Positions 43,074-51,446 of a stretch of DNA of 64,000 bases are shown piece after piece. The position numbers and the translations under genes were made by a program. The notes beneath the pieces were generated by a model, which did no database searches, had not been told where the DNA came from, and worked only from the letters and a program-made list of their open reading frames with translations. The DNA is from JAAZPG01 sp012797375 (lineage in GTDB: Bacteria > Acidobacteriota > Aminicenantia > Aminicenantales > UBA4085): contig CALMMC010000124.1 in NCBI GenBank assembly GCA_937868205.1, forward strand, positions 46,229-110,228, given 5' to 3'. Each line of letters opens with the position of its first letter. Position 1 is the first letter of the stretch.

Positions 43074-44486
43074 TCAGGCCGTCGGAGAGCCGACGGCGAT
43101 GATTTTAAACCCCGCTTTGCGCAAGGGGCCGTAAGCGCTCTGGAGCATCCGCCGTCCGTCCATGAGGAGCGGCCGTTTTTTATGCTTTTTCAGAAGCTCG
43201 TCCAAACCGCGGAATTGGGGCCAGTCGGTGGCGATGATCACCGCGTCCGCCCCGGCCACGGCCTCCGCCTCCGAGGAGGCATAAACGAGGGCGGGCGAGG
43301 GAGGGAACAGCCGCCGAAAATTGTCCATGGCCGCCGGGTCGAAAATCCGTGTTTCCCGGACTTTTTTCCCGGCGAGGAACGGGACGATATCGAGGGCCGG
43401 GGAATTGCGGATGTCGTTCGTATTCCGCTTGAAGGCGACGCCGAGAAGGGCGACTTTCTTGCGCGTCCAGTCGAAGCGGGCCTCGGTTTCGGCCCGGTTG
43501 AGGAATCCCAGGAGCTGGCGGCGGTTAGCCCCGAAAATCTCCTGGACAAGGGAGGCGTCTTTCTTCCGGGCTTGAAGCTGGTAACGGAGCGAGCGGGCGT
43601 CCTTGATGAAGCAGCTCCCCCCGGCGTACAGGCTGTCGTAAAGGCCCCAAGCGCCGATCCGGGGATCGCTCGAGAGGATTCTCCGGACGTTTTCGAAATG
43701 AATGCCGGGGAACGATTCGCACGTCCGGCCGATCACGTCGAAACAAACGGCCAAGCGGCTGAAAAGAGTGAAATTGGCCAGCAGCTTGCCGGCCGCCGCC
43801 TCCCGGGGGTTGACCTCGATGTACCGGACCGTCGGGGCGTTCAGAAACCGCTGGTAAATGCGGCGCAGGACGGCGAAATCCTTTTCCTTCTCGGCCCCGA
43901 TCACGATCCGGTCCGGCCGGAGCGCCCCCATGACGGCCTGGCCCTCGACGAGGAATTCGGGGTTGGATACAACCCCGGTGTTACGGACCCCGGCCTCCCG
44001 GAGGATCTTCCGGGTTCGGCTGACCGTGTCGATCGGGACGGTGCTCTTGTTGACGATGACGATATACTTTTCCTGGGCGCCTTTGTTCCGGCGACGGAGG
44101 GCGGCCGCGATTTTCCGGGCGGCCTCCAGGTAGTACGTGAGATCGCTCTCGCCCGTTTCATTGATTTCCGGCGTCGGAAGGCACATGAAAACGGCGTCGC
44201 AGCGGTCCAGGAATTTCTCGACCTTGGAGTAATCGGACGTGAATTCAATCCGGTCCCGGTTCCGGACGAGCAGATCGCCGAGGCCTTCCTCATAAATGCA
44301 CGATTCGATCTGATCGCGGTCTCCGGAGCGGAGCTTGGCGATTTTTTTCGCGTCCACGTCATAAGCCAGGGTGGAGTGGCCGCTGTCGGCCGAGACGGCG
44401 GCCGAACAGGCCCCGACGAAACCCGTCCCCAGATACAAGACGTTCATCCCGGACACGGAATCCTCAATCCTCGTTTTCTGCGACAT
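43074..44486 (-). CDS. UDP-glucose/UDP-GlcNAc 6-dehydrogenase family
   Basis: 470 residues. NAD-binding VLYLGTGFVGACSAAVSADS starts near residue 15 (two Ala/Cys changes), followed by VFMCLPTPEINETGESDL, KSTVPIDTVSRT, VSNPEFLVEG, DRIVIG, the conserved Lys in AAAGKLLANFTLF (about 225) and the catalytic Cys in YAGGSCFIKDA (about 285), where Ile replaces the usual Pro, then GVAFKRNTNDIRNSPAL (about 350). These enzymes oxidise C6 of a UDP-sugar to a uronate. The product could be UDP-GlcA or UDP-GlcNAcA (WbpA role); a WbpB homologue at 47 kb makes the latter attractive. Start ATG 44486 has TTGGAG upstream. Confidence 0.88.
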   Translation of the reverse strand: MSQKTRIEDSVSGMNVLYLGTGFVGACSAAVSADSGHSTLAYDVDAKKIAKLRSGDRDQIESCIYEEGLGDLLVRNRDRIEFTSDYSKVEKFLDRCDAVFMCLPTPEINETGESDLTYYLEAARKIAAALRRRNKGAQEKYIVIVNKSTVPIDTVSRTRKILREAGVRNTGVVSNPEFLVEGQAVMGALRPDRIVIGAEKEKDFAVLRRIYQRFLNAPTVRYIEVNPREAAAGKLLANFTLFSRLAVCFDVIGRTCESFPGIHFENVRRILSSDPRIGAWGLYDSLYAGGSCFIKDARSLRYQLQARKKDASLVQEIFGANRRQLLGFLNRAETEARFDWTRKKVALLGVAFKRNTNDIRNSPALDIVPFLAGKKVRETRIFDPAAMDNFRRLFPPSPALVYASSEAEAVAGADAVIIATDWPQFRGLDELLKKHKKRPLLMDGRRMLQSAYGPLRKAGFKIIAVGSPTA

Positions 44487-44650
44487 ACCGGGCTCCAATA
44501 GGAATCGTTTTCTCTCCATCGACTTCGGATACAGGCTACCGCCGATGGGCTTGGGAGACCTCATGGACGGACATCGATTCAACGACGGAGGAAGGACGCC
44601 GGGCGACGACGGAAAGCCGGCCGGATATCCCCTCGCCTGATCACAAAAAC

Positions 44651-44679
44651 ATCATAGGAAAAATAACGCGAAAAAACAA
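44651..44679 (-). promoter_or_regulatory. Putative promoter of the large polysaccharide transcription unit
   Basis: Minus-strand TTGTTT (44674-44679) and TATGAT (44651-44656) with a 17-base spacer, in an AT-rich stretch between lptD and the dehydrogenase gene. It would give a leader of about 155 bases. This gap (44487-44697) holds no other recognised feature. Confidence 0.45.
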
Positions 44680-44697
44680 TTGACTTCATTTGATTTT

Positions 44698-46929
44698 TCA
44701 CCGCCCCCTGCGTCCGAGGATATCCTCGGACGGCCCGATGTTGCCCAGCCCCAGGGAGAACAGAAATTGGATGTCCGGCGTTTCCCGAAAGAAAAACGCC
44801 CGGAGGCCCATCTGGATGTCGATGCATTGGACATGCCAGACGGCGGCCAGGCCCGCGTAGAGCACCTTTTTCGCCTGGAGGTTGTATTCAAACTCGCCGA
44901 GCGTCTCCAGGCGGAGGGTGGAGAACTCCGCCCCTCCCCGAAGCCCGATCTGATGGCGGCTGATGCTCGTGTAGCCGCGATAGGGATTGATGCTTTTGTA
45001 CCAGGAAACGGCCAGGTAAGCGCCGTCGGAGGCGTTTCCAAGACCGGCTGAAGCCCGAACGCTGGACAGGAATCTTTTATAAGTGTTGTATCCCAGGCTG
45101 AGGTCCAGGTTGACGCCGGAGACCGGGAAGAAGCGGAGCTTGTTGAGGATTTCCGAGAACCGCGGGATACTCCCGTCCTCGAGCCGGTACCGGCTCAAGG
45201 GGCTGTTTGCGGCGTCCACATAGTAAGTCTGCTCCAGCTGCCAGGTCAGCAACTCGCGGGCCCTCTCCTCGCCCCGCTTGACCAGGATCTGGTTCTGCAC
45301 CCCGTAGTTGACATAGTGGTATCGGAAGAAAAAGCCGCTCGTCGTGATGATCCGGTCGGAGTCGATGGCCGGCGTGTCGTACCGGTACGTGATCGTCGGC
45401 TCGATGACGTGTTTCAACCGGGTCGAAGACTTCCGGATGTCGAAAATCCGGTACAAGACCGGGCCGGTCATCGTCGCCGAGAAGGATCCGTTTCCGCTTA
45501 GGAGCCCCCGGTTGAGGGTTTCATGGCTCTCCGGATCGCGGCTGTTTCCGTAATAATCGAGGTTGCCGGCGACGGAGAAATCAAAACCGAGCCAAGCGAT
45601 CTCGGTGAAGGGCAGGGTGATCCTCGGCGAAAGGGACAGGACGCTCGATTTCACCTGGGTGCCCGCCTTGAACTGGTTGGTGAATCCATACTGCCAGTTG
45701 TCGTAGCCGGCGCTCAAGGAAAAATAGCTCGGCCCCCAGAGCTTTTTCTTGAACAGGCTGAAGCTGATTTGCGGAAGGGATTGGCGGATCCGGGCGAACG
45801 TCCAGGCGGGGTAGGTCGTCTCGAACCGGCTGAGGCGGACGCTCAAATTCGATCCGGTCCAGCTTTTCGTCACGTAGACCTGGGAGCTCCGGTTGTAAAC
45901 CAGGGCCCGGGTGAAGTCGTTGTCGAACTCCCGGGTGAAGGAGAAGGAGTTCTGGTAGTCGACGTTGGCGACGATGTTGAGCTTTCCGGGAAGAGGCTGG
46001 TTGTGGCTCCAGCGAAAGATGACGGCATCTTCCGGCTTGACGCCCGTCGACGGAGTCCGGTAGCCGAAATAGAAGGCGTTGAGGCGGCCGCCCCATCCGC
46101 CCTCGAACAGGTAGCGGAATTCGAGGCCCCCGCCGGCGCCCTTGGCCGCGTAATAATCCAGGGAAAAGGTGGCGTCCATATTCCGGGCCATGGCCCAATA
46201 GAACTGCTGGGTCAGGTTCAAGCCTTTCTGTTTCGAATAACCGATCCGGGGGAAGAGAAAGCCCGTGGCCCGGTCCCGGTCAAGGGGATATTTGAGGTAG
46301 GGAAGATAGAAGATCGGAACGTCCTTGATCTTGAAGACCGGATCCCACATCTTAATGTATTCGTTCCGCACGAATTCGGCCCGGGAGGCGGAGAACTTCC
46401 AGCGGGGGACGGGCTGGGAGCAGCCGGTGATCGTGCTTTTCCCCACCCGGAACAGGTCGGGGCTTTCGCGCTCGACCCGGTCGGACTCGTACCGATATTC
46501 GGGTTGAACGAGCCCGACGACGTTTTCGGCCCGGCCCAGGCCGGTTTCCATGTTCAAGGCGAACCGGTCGGCCGAGAACGTCTCGTCGGGCCGGATCAGG
46601 GTGACGTGGCCGACGGCCAGGGCGTCCTTGGTCGTCTCGTCATAGACGACCTGGTCGGCGCAGAGAATGATCTCGCCATAACGGATCTCCACGTTTCCGG
46701 AGGCGGTGATTTTGTTTTCGAGCCGTTCCTTGTAGTCCGCCTTGATGACGAGCTTGCCGACGGCGGTTTCGGCCGGGGACGGCGCGGCCGCCTGGGGCGG
46801 AACGGCCTGAGACCCGGTCTGCGGCCGGGACTGGGCCGAAGTCTCGGCCGCGGACCCGACCAGGGCGGCAAGGAAAATCACAATTCCGGCCAGGGCGGAA
46901 ACAGTAAAAATGCTCCGCCGGCCCGCCAT
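44698..46929 (-). CDS. lptD: LPS-assembly protein LptD
   Basis: 743 residues. Inserts LPS into the outer leaflet of the outer membrane, with LptE. The start at 46929 has an AGGAAGG ribosome site and opens a signal peptide (MAGRRSIFTVSALAG, core to about 28). The OstA/LptA-like beta-jellyroll covers about residues 55-165 (ENKITASGNVEIRYG, CADQVVYDETT), and the LptD C-terminal barrel about 190-740 (DRDRATGFLFPRIGYS, QQFYWAMARNMDATFSLDYY, GTQVKSSVLSLSPRITLPF). Few Cys are present and the two consecutive disulfides of the E. coli protein cannot be formed in the same way. It is separated from both neighbours by promoters. Confidence 0.95.
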   Translation of the reverse strand: MAGRRSIFTVSALAGIVIFLAALVGSAAETSAQSRPQTGSQAVPPQAAAPSPAETAVGKLVIKADYKERLENKITASGNVEIRYGEIILCADQVVYDETTKDALAVGHVTLIRPDETFSADRFALNMETGLGRAENVVGLVQPEYRYESDRVERESPDLFRVGKSTITGCSQPVPRWKFSASRAEFVRNEYIKMWDPVFKIKDVPIFYLPYLKYPLDRDRATGFLFPRIGYSKQKGLNLTQQFYWAMARNMDATFSLDYYAAKGAGGGLEFRYLFEGGWGGRLNAFYFGYRTPSTGVKPEDAVIFRWSHNQPLPGKLNIVANVDYQNSFSFTREFDNDFTRALVYNRSSQVYVTKSWTGSNLSVRLSRFETTYPAWTFARIRQSLPQISFSLFKKKLWGPSYFSLSAGYDNWQYGFTNQFKAGTQVKSSVLSLSPRITLPFTEIAWLGFDFSVAGNLDYYGNSRDPESHETLNRGLLSGNGSFSATMTGPVLYRIFDIRKSSTRLKHVIEPTITYRYDTPAIDSDRIITTSGFFFRYHYVNYGVQNQILVKRGEERARELLTWQLEQTYYVDAANSPLSRYRLEDGSIPRFSEILNKLRFFPVSGVNLDLSLGYNTYKRFLSSVRASAGLGNASDGAYLAVSWYKSINPYRGYTSISRHQIGLRGGAEFSTLRLETLGEFEYNLQAKKVLYAGLAAVWHVQCIDIQMGLRAFFFRETPDIQFLFSLGLGNIGPSEDILGRRGR

Positions 46930-46972
46930 TATTTTCCTTCCTGGCAATTGCATAGGACCGCCCAAGCCTTAT

Positions 46973-46978
46973 ATTGTA
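46973..46978 (-). promoter_or_regulatory. Putative extended -10 promoter of lptD
   Basis: TACAAT on the minus strand, preceded by TGC (extended -10); no good -35 box. The transcript would start about 37 bases before the lptD start codon. Confidence 0.4.
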
Positions 46979-47031
46979 GCACAACGGAAGCGGCTTCGAT
47001 TCCGCCGCGACGGGGGATGCCTGGCCCTGAA

Positions 47032-47997
47032 TCAGAGGAGCGGGTGGCGTTCGCCCCGGCGGGGATCGACGGCGGCCTGCCGGATGTCGTGGACGATCTC
47101 GACCGCCCGGCGGTTTTCCTCGAGGCCGAAGCCGCGGCCGGCGAGGATCTCCTCGTAAACGCGGGAATGAAGGTCCGCGCAGCCCTCGGTGAAGTCCGCG
47201 GGCTCCCCGTCGACCGTGATCCGGCGGAACGCCCGCGGGCTCCGCGCACGGCCGGCGGCGGGAACGTCCCCGGCCCGGAGCGAGAGATACCACCGGATCC
47301 GGGCCCGGCGGAGCTCCAGGAAGCCGGCCGCCCTGTCCGGCTCCTTCAAGTGAACGATATTGCCGCCGGCGACCGCCTCCCCGAAGATCCACGTCAGGAC
47401 ATCGAAGAAATGGATGCCGATGTTGGTCGCGACTCCCCCTGATTTCGCCTCATCCCCTTTCCAGGAATAGAAATACCAGCGGCCGCGGGCCGTGACATTG
47501 GTCAGCTCGACGTCGTAAACCCGCCCGGCCGGGCCGGTCTCGACCCGCGACTTCAGCGCCCGAAGGGCCGGGTGGAGCCGCATTTGGAGGACGGTATACA
47601 CCTTCCGGCCGTACTCGGCCTCGATGGCTTTCAAGGCGTCGAGGTTCCAAGGATTCAAGACGACGGGCTTTTCGCAGATCGCCGAGGCGCCCAGGCGGAG
47701 AGCAAACCGGATGTGGGCGTCATGGAGGTAATTGGGCGTGGCGATGCTCAGGCAATCGATCCCTCCGGCCGGATCCGCCCGCCGGAGTTTTTCCAGGAAA
47801 CGATCGAAACGCTCGAACTCGGTGAAAAAAGACGCCCCGGGAAAATAGGAATCGAGCACGCCGACGGAATCGGATTTGTCCATCGCCGCGACGAGGACGT
47901 TGCCGGTGTTCTTGATCGCCTTCAAGTGCCGGGGGGCGATATAGCCGGCGGCCCCGATCAGGGCGAATCGCTTGAGCGAGGGGATGAATTCCTGCAT
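47032..47997 (-). CDS. wbpB: UDP-GlcNAcA 3-dehydrogenase-like oxidoreductase (WbpB/WlbA)
   Basis: 321 residues of the Gfo/Idh/MocA family. The N-terminal NAD domain has FALIGAAGYIAPRHLKAI (about 12), AAMDKSDSVGVLDSYFPGA and ATPNYLHDAHIRFALRLGA (about 98), followed by the family motif CEKPVVLNPWN (about 120). These stretches are those of WlbA/WbpB, which oxidises C3 of UDP-GlcNAc-uronic acid in the route to UDP-ManNAc3NAcA; C-terminal GRWYFYSWKGDEAKSGG and NIGIHFFD agree. The ATG at 47997 has AGGAG nine bases upstream; codons upstream lack one. Confidence 0.9.
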   Translation of the reverse strand: MQEFIPSLKRFALIGAAGYIAPRHLKAIKNTGNVLVAAMDKSDSVGVLDSYFPGASFFTEFERFDRFLEKLRRADPAGGIDCLSIATPNYLHDAHIRFALRLGASAICEKPVVLNPWNLDALKAIEAEYGRKVYTVLQMRLHPALRALKSRVETGPAGRVYDVELTNVTARGRWYFYSWKGDEAKSGGVATNIGIHFFDVLTWIFGEAVAGGNIVHLKEPDRAAGFLELRRARIRWYLSLRAGDVPAAGRARSPRAFRRITVDGEPADFTEGCADLHSRVYEEILAGRGFGLEENRRAVEIVHDIRQAAVDPRRGERHPLL

Positions 47998-48034
47998 CGA
48001 CGGCTTCTCCTTCCGTCTCCGGGCTCCGGAGAAA

Positions 48035-48063
48035 ATCATATCGAAAAAGAAACCGGAGCTCAA
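48035..48063 (-). promoter_or_regulatory. Putative promoter of wbpB
   Basis: Minus-strand TTGAGC (48058-48063) and TATGAT (48035-48040) with a 17-base spacer, in the 97-base gap between the fused one-carbon gene and wbpB. Confidence 0.5.
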
Positions 48064-48094
48064 CTCGAACCCTGGACAGGCAGGCGCCCGTGGA

Positions 48095-50698
48095 TTATTT
48101 TTTCCGGTTGGCCCGGCAAAAATCCATCATCGCCTGGAGGGCGTTTTCCACCGCTTCCGGCGAGCCGTCCTGGCGGGCGAACGCGTCGACGAAGGCCAGG
48201 AGGTCGGGGGCGGGCGGACGCCGGCCGTAGCCGTGAAAGACGTTGACGATCGCCGCGTCCAGGCCGAGCTCCATGGCCCGGGCCAGGTAGGCGCGGGTGA
48301 CGCCCGTCCGGCGGCCGGGCAAGTCGCGGACGGCGTTGGTCACGCCCAGGGAAAAATGAACCCCCCTGAACTCGGGATCGGCCTTGAGCCTCCGGATCGT
48401 CTCGAACGCCCGGAACGTATAGCCCGGTTTGGCCGCCTCCATCGGGACGTCGATCGAGAGGGGGAAGACGGTCGAATCCAGAAAGATATCGCCCGGGGCG
48501 AATCCGTGCGATCCGGTCGCGGCCCGGACGATCCGCCGGGCCAGCGCTTGAAGCTCCTCAACGCCGTAGGCGCCGTCGAGACCGGCCGTTTTCTCGTCTA
48601 CGAGGAGACCGATGAACTTGAAGGGGAAGCGGGCGCGCAGCGGGAGCAGCCGCTCCATCGTGTAGGTTTTGACGGAGTTGACGAGCGGGGCGGCCGACGG
48701 CCGGCCGCCTTCCCGCCCGCCCTCGTACCAGGCGGCCAAGCCCGCCTCCAGCATTTCCGTCGAGCCGCTGTCGATGCAGACCGGGACGCCCAAGGAGTGT
48801 CCGCGGATCAGGCGGACGAAAAAGCGCAGGATCTCCTTCCGGAATTCCGGATCATCCTCGCTGAGGGCATCGACGTTGACGTCGATATAGGCCGCCCCCT
48901 GCTTGGCCTGCCGCCGGATGAGCGAAACGAGATACCCGAGGGCGGCGGAGCCGGACGCCCGGACGGCCCCGGGCGGGGCGCCGATGAGGCCCTCCTTGAT
49001 CACCTCCTGGACGGCCGCCGCCGTCCGGGGGATGCTGGCGTGGAGCAGCTCGGCGATTTGGATCAGCGGAAAGCCCCGGGCGTGGTCGCGGTCAAACACG
49101 TAATTCAGAACGCCGGAGGTGTGCTCGAGGGCGGCGATCCGCGGGGGAAGCGCGGTTTCCGCCAAGCCGTCGAGCTTTCCAGCCGCGGCGGCCGCTTGGA
49201 AGATCGGCTCGGCCACGCAGACGCGCGTCTCGTCGTTTCCGCAGCGGCCTTCCGGCGTGGCGTCGCCGCAGGGAGGATTGGGCAGCCCCTTGGCGCATTC
49301 CCCGAGCGTGCAATAGCCGAAGTTTTCCGGCAGGAAGCAGTCTCCGCAGTCCTCGCAAGCGAAAAGAACGGCCTTGGCCGCCGCTTCCGCTCCGTGAAAC
49401 CACCGGTAAAGGCTCCCCTCCCCTTTTTCGAGTCCGAAGGCCCGGGCGGTCCCGGCGACCGCCGGACAGAGGCGCTTTCCCTTCGTCAAGAAGTTCCGGT
49501 GAAGAAAATCGAACCGCCGCTGGCGGAACGTCCGGGGCCGCGGGGACGGCCGGAACGGCGGCCTTGGGGCGGAACCTCCCTCCGTCTCCGGTCCGTAGAG
49601 GTAGAACAATCCCGGCCCGGAAGCGGGCGGGGGCGGCGGATAATCCAAGATGATCCGGCGTTGGCGCCAGCCCGGACCGATCTCGCCGGCCCGAACGGCG
49701 ATCCGGACCAGGGCGTCGAAATCGGGCAAACCGCCGAGATCGACGCCGTCGGCTCCGAGATCGCGGTACATCGCGACCTGGCAGGCGGCCCGCTCGAGAT
49801 GAGCCTCCGCTTTCTCCCGCCGGACGGCGGCCAGGAGCTCGTCGGAAACGAAGCAGCCGGGCATCCGGCCCTCGTTCATCAGCCGGGCAGCCGGGTTGGC
49901 GTTGGAGAGATAATAGACATTGCCGAGGACGGGCGCGTCGAGGCGGGCTTGGCGGAAATACCGAAAGAGCTCCTCGGACTTGCGGGAGTCCCAGCCCATC
50001 TGCAGAAGAAAGGCTTGAGCGCCGGCCTGGAGTTTTTTGGCCGCTTTGAAATATTGCTGAAGGAGCGAGGCCTCGGTGTACTTGAACGGAGAAACCGCGG
50101 CCAGGGCGAAAAATTGAGGGACCGAGGAAAATCTGGAGGCGAAGGAGGCCGAACCTGGGCGCGGGCCGGCCAGCATCTCCCCGATTCTCGAGAAGCCGCC
50201 GGGGGCGGGCGGATGCTCCGGGGACGGAACCGTCCGCTTCGCCGGAGGGGAGACCGGAGCTCGCTGAAACGCGTCGAAATTCAGCTCGGAGACGAGCTCG
50301 AGCAGGCCGATGGAGTCCAGCTCGAAGACCCGCTTTCCGGACGCCGGCTTGTCGCCGGTGATCGCCAGGACCGTTGTCAGGCCCATGGCCCGGAAGCCCA
50401 TCAGGGCGGACCGGAGGGCCTCGGCGTTCTGTTCCTTTCCGGTGACATGGGGAACGACGTCGAGATCATCCCACAGTCCCCGGCCCGACGGCCCCTTGGC
50501 CGCGATGATCGAAAAGATGTCGGCCGGATCAAGCATGGGAATGCCCCGCGGATTCTGCGGAAGAGCGACGCCCGCCAAACGGAAGCCGGAGGGGATTTCA
50601 GATTTTCGGCCGGCGTAATCCCGAAGAAAACATTCGATCGGCCGGACGTCGTCCCCCTGGGCGGGGACGAGCTCGGCCAGCAGTAAAAACGGTTTCAT
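48095..50698 (-). CDS. Three-domain fusion: methylene-THF reductase, MetV-like domain and pterin methyltransferase
   Basis: 867 residues. About 1-310 resemble the MetF (5,10-methylene-THF reductase) barrel: LLAELVPAQGDD, GFRAMGLTTVLAITGDKP, LQMGWDSRKSEELFRYFRQA. About 395-505 match the MTHFR_C/MetV domain: NFLTKGKRLCPAVAG, LFACEDCGDCFLPENFGYC and Cys-rich CAKGLPNPPCGD and GRC. About 525-867 match the pterin-binding (DHPS-like) methyltransferase family of AcsE and MtrH: YIDVNVDALSEDD, PVCIDSGSTEMLEAGL, PLVNSVKTYTMERL, FLDSTVFPLSID, FSLGVTNAVRDLPGRR. The chain would reduce methylene-THF and hand the methyl group to a corrinoid protein. No FAD or Fe-S partner genes are in the window. Start ATG 50698 with an AAGGAAAAGG site. 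Confidence 0.8.
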   Translation of the reverse strand: MKPFLLLAELVPAQGDDVRPIECFLRDYAGRKSEIPSGFRLAGVALPQNPRGIPMLDPADIFSIIAAKGPSGRGLWDDLDVVPHVTGKEQNAEALRSALMGFRAMGLTTVLAITGDKPASGKRVFELDSIGLLELVSELNFDAFQRAPVSPPAKRTVPSPEHPPAPGGFSRIGEMLAGPRPGSASFASRFSSVPQFFALAAVSPFKYTEASLLQQYFKAAKKLQAGAQAFLLQMGWDSRKSEELFRYFRQARLDAPVLGNVYYLSNANPAARLMNEGRMPGCFVSDELLAAVRREKAEAHLERAACQVAMYRDLGADGVDLGGLPDFDALVRIAVRAGEIGPGWRQRRIILDYPPPPPASGPGLFYLYGPETEGGSAPRPPFRPSPRPRTFRQRRFDFLHRNFLTKGKRLCPAVAGTARAFGLEKGEGSLYRWFHGAEAAAKAVLFACEDCGDCFLPENFGYCTLGECAKGLPNPPCGDATPEGRCGNDETRVCVAEPIFQAAAAAGKLDGLAETALPPRIAALEHTSGVLNYVFDRDHARGFPLIQIAELLHASIPRTAAAVQEVIKEGLIGAPPGAVRASGSAALGYLVSLIRRQAKQGAAYIDVNVDALSEDDPEFRKEILRFFVRLIRGHSLGVPVCIDSGSTEMLEAGLAAWYEGGREGGRPSAAPLVNSVKTYTMERLLPLRARFPFKFIGLLVDEKTAGLDGAYGVEELQALARRIVRAATGSHGFAPGDIFLDSTVFPLSIDVPMEAAKPGYTFRAFETIRRLKADPEFRGVHFSLGVTNAVRDLPGRRTGVTRAYLARAMELGLDAAIVNVFHGYGRRPPAPDLLAFVDAFARQDGSPEAVENALQAMMDFCRANRKK

Positions 50699-50728
50699 TC
50701 AAACCTTTTCCTTGGAAAGTCGGGCTTT

Positions 50729-50757
50729 ATGATAAACGATCGCTCCCGGACTTACAA
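50729..50757 (-). promoter_or_regulatory. Putative promoter of the fused one-carbon gene
   Basis: Minus-strand TTGTAA (50752-50757) and TATCAT (50729-50734) with a 17-base spacer; the transcript would start about 25 bases before the ATG at 50698. Confidence 0.55.
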
Positions 50758-50783
50758 CGTATTGATTCCCCGGCCGGCATGAA

Positions 50784-50812
50784 TTGAGGAGGGGCCGTGT
50801 TTCTGGTATATT
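50784..50812 (+). promoter_or_regulatory. Putative promoter giving a leaderless wbpD mRNA
   Basis: TTGAGG (50784-50789) and TATATT (50807-50812) with a 17-base spacer. The ATG at 50819 begins six bases after the -10 box, where transcription should start; no ribosome site is present. Confidence 0.5.
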
Positions 50813-50818
50813 TTCGTC

Positions 50819-51442
50819 ATGGGAAAAGCCGATCCGGGGAAAGCGCCCGCCGAAACGCCCTATTTCGTTCATCCGACTTCGGTCGTCGATCCCGGGGCGA
50901 CGATCGGTGCCGGAACGAAGATCTGGCATTTTTCCCACGTTCAAACCGGCGCCCGAATCGGAACGCACTGCGTCCTCGGGCAGAACGTCAACATCGGCGA
51001 GAACGCGACGGTCGGCGATTTCGTCAAGATCCAGAACAACGTCTCGGTCTATTCGGGCGTCATCCTCGAGGATTACGTCTTCTGCGGGCCGTCCTTGGTG
51101 TTCACCAACGTCGCCGTCCCGCGGAGCAAATATCCCCGGCCCGGCCCGGAGCACTACCAGCCCACGCTCGTCAAGGAGGGCGCCTCGCTCGGAGCCAACG
51201 CGACGATCGTCTGCGGCCATACGATCGGCCGGCACGCCTTCGTCGGGGCCGGAGCGGTGGTGACGAGGGACGTTCCCGATTTCGCCCTCGTCGTCGGCAA
51301 TCCGGCCCGGATCGCCGGCTGGATGAGCGAGGCCGGAGAGAAGCTGCGCTTCGACGCCGCGGGATTCGCCGCCTGTCCCCGCTCCGGACGTCGGTACCGC
51401 CTCGAAAACGGGCGCGTCCGCGACGTCGCCGGCGAGGAATGA
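50819..51442 (+). CDS. wbpD: UDP-2-acetamido-3-amino-uronate N-acetyltransferase-like (WbpD/WlbB)
   Basis: 207 residues, a left-handed beta-helix acetyltransferase. Hexapeptide repeats run from about residue 15 to 150 (VVDPGATIGAGTKIWHFSHV, NVNIGENATVGDFVKIQNNV, ATIVCGHTIGRHAFVGAGAV), including the KIWHFSHV segment and DYVFCGPSLVFTNV typical of WbpD/WlbB, then VPDFALVVGNPARIAGWM. It acetylates the C3 amino group in the UDP-ManNAc3NAcA route. wbpI follows four bases later, forming a two-gene unit that leads into the ATP synthase genes. Confidence 0.9.
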   Translation: MGKADPGKAPAETPYFVHPTSVVDPGATIGAGTKIWHFSHVQTGARIGTHCVLGQNVNIGENATVGDFVKIQNNVSVYSGVILEDYVFCGPSLVFTNVAVPRSKYPRPGPEHYQPTLVKEGASLGANATIVCGHTIGRHAFVGAGAVVTRDVPDFALVVGNPARIAGWMSEAGEKLRFDAAGFAACPRSGRRYRLENGRVRDVAGEE

Positions 51443-51446
51443 GCCG

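Noticed and set aside
47972..50686. A 904-codon open frame on the plus strand opposite the fused one-carbon gene
   Set aside because: It is the mirror of a well-supported gene in GC-rich DNA, has no family features, no ribosome site and a Gly/Arg/Pro-rich random-like product.
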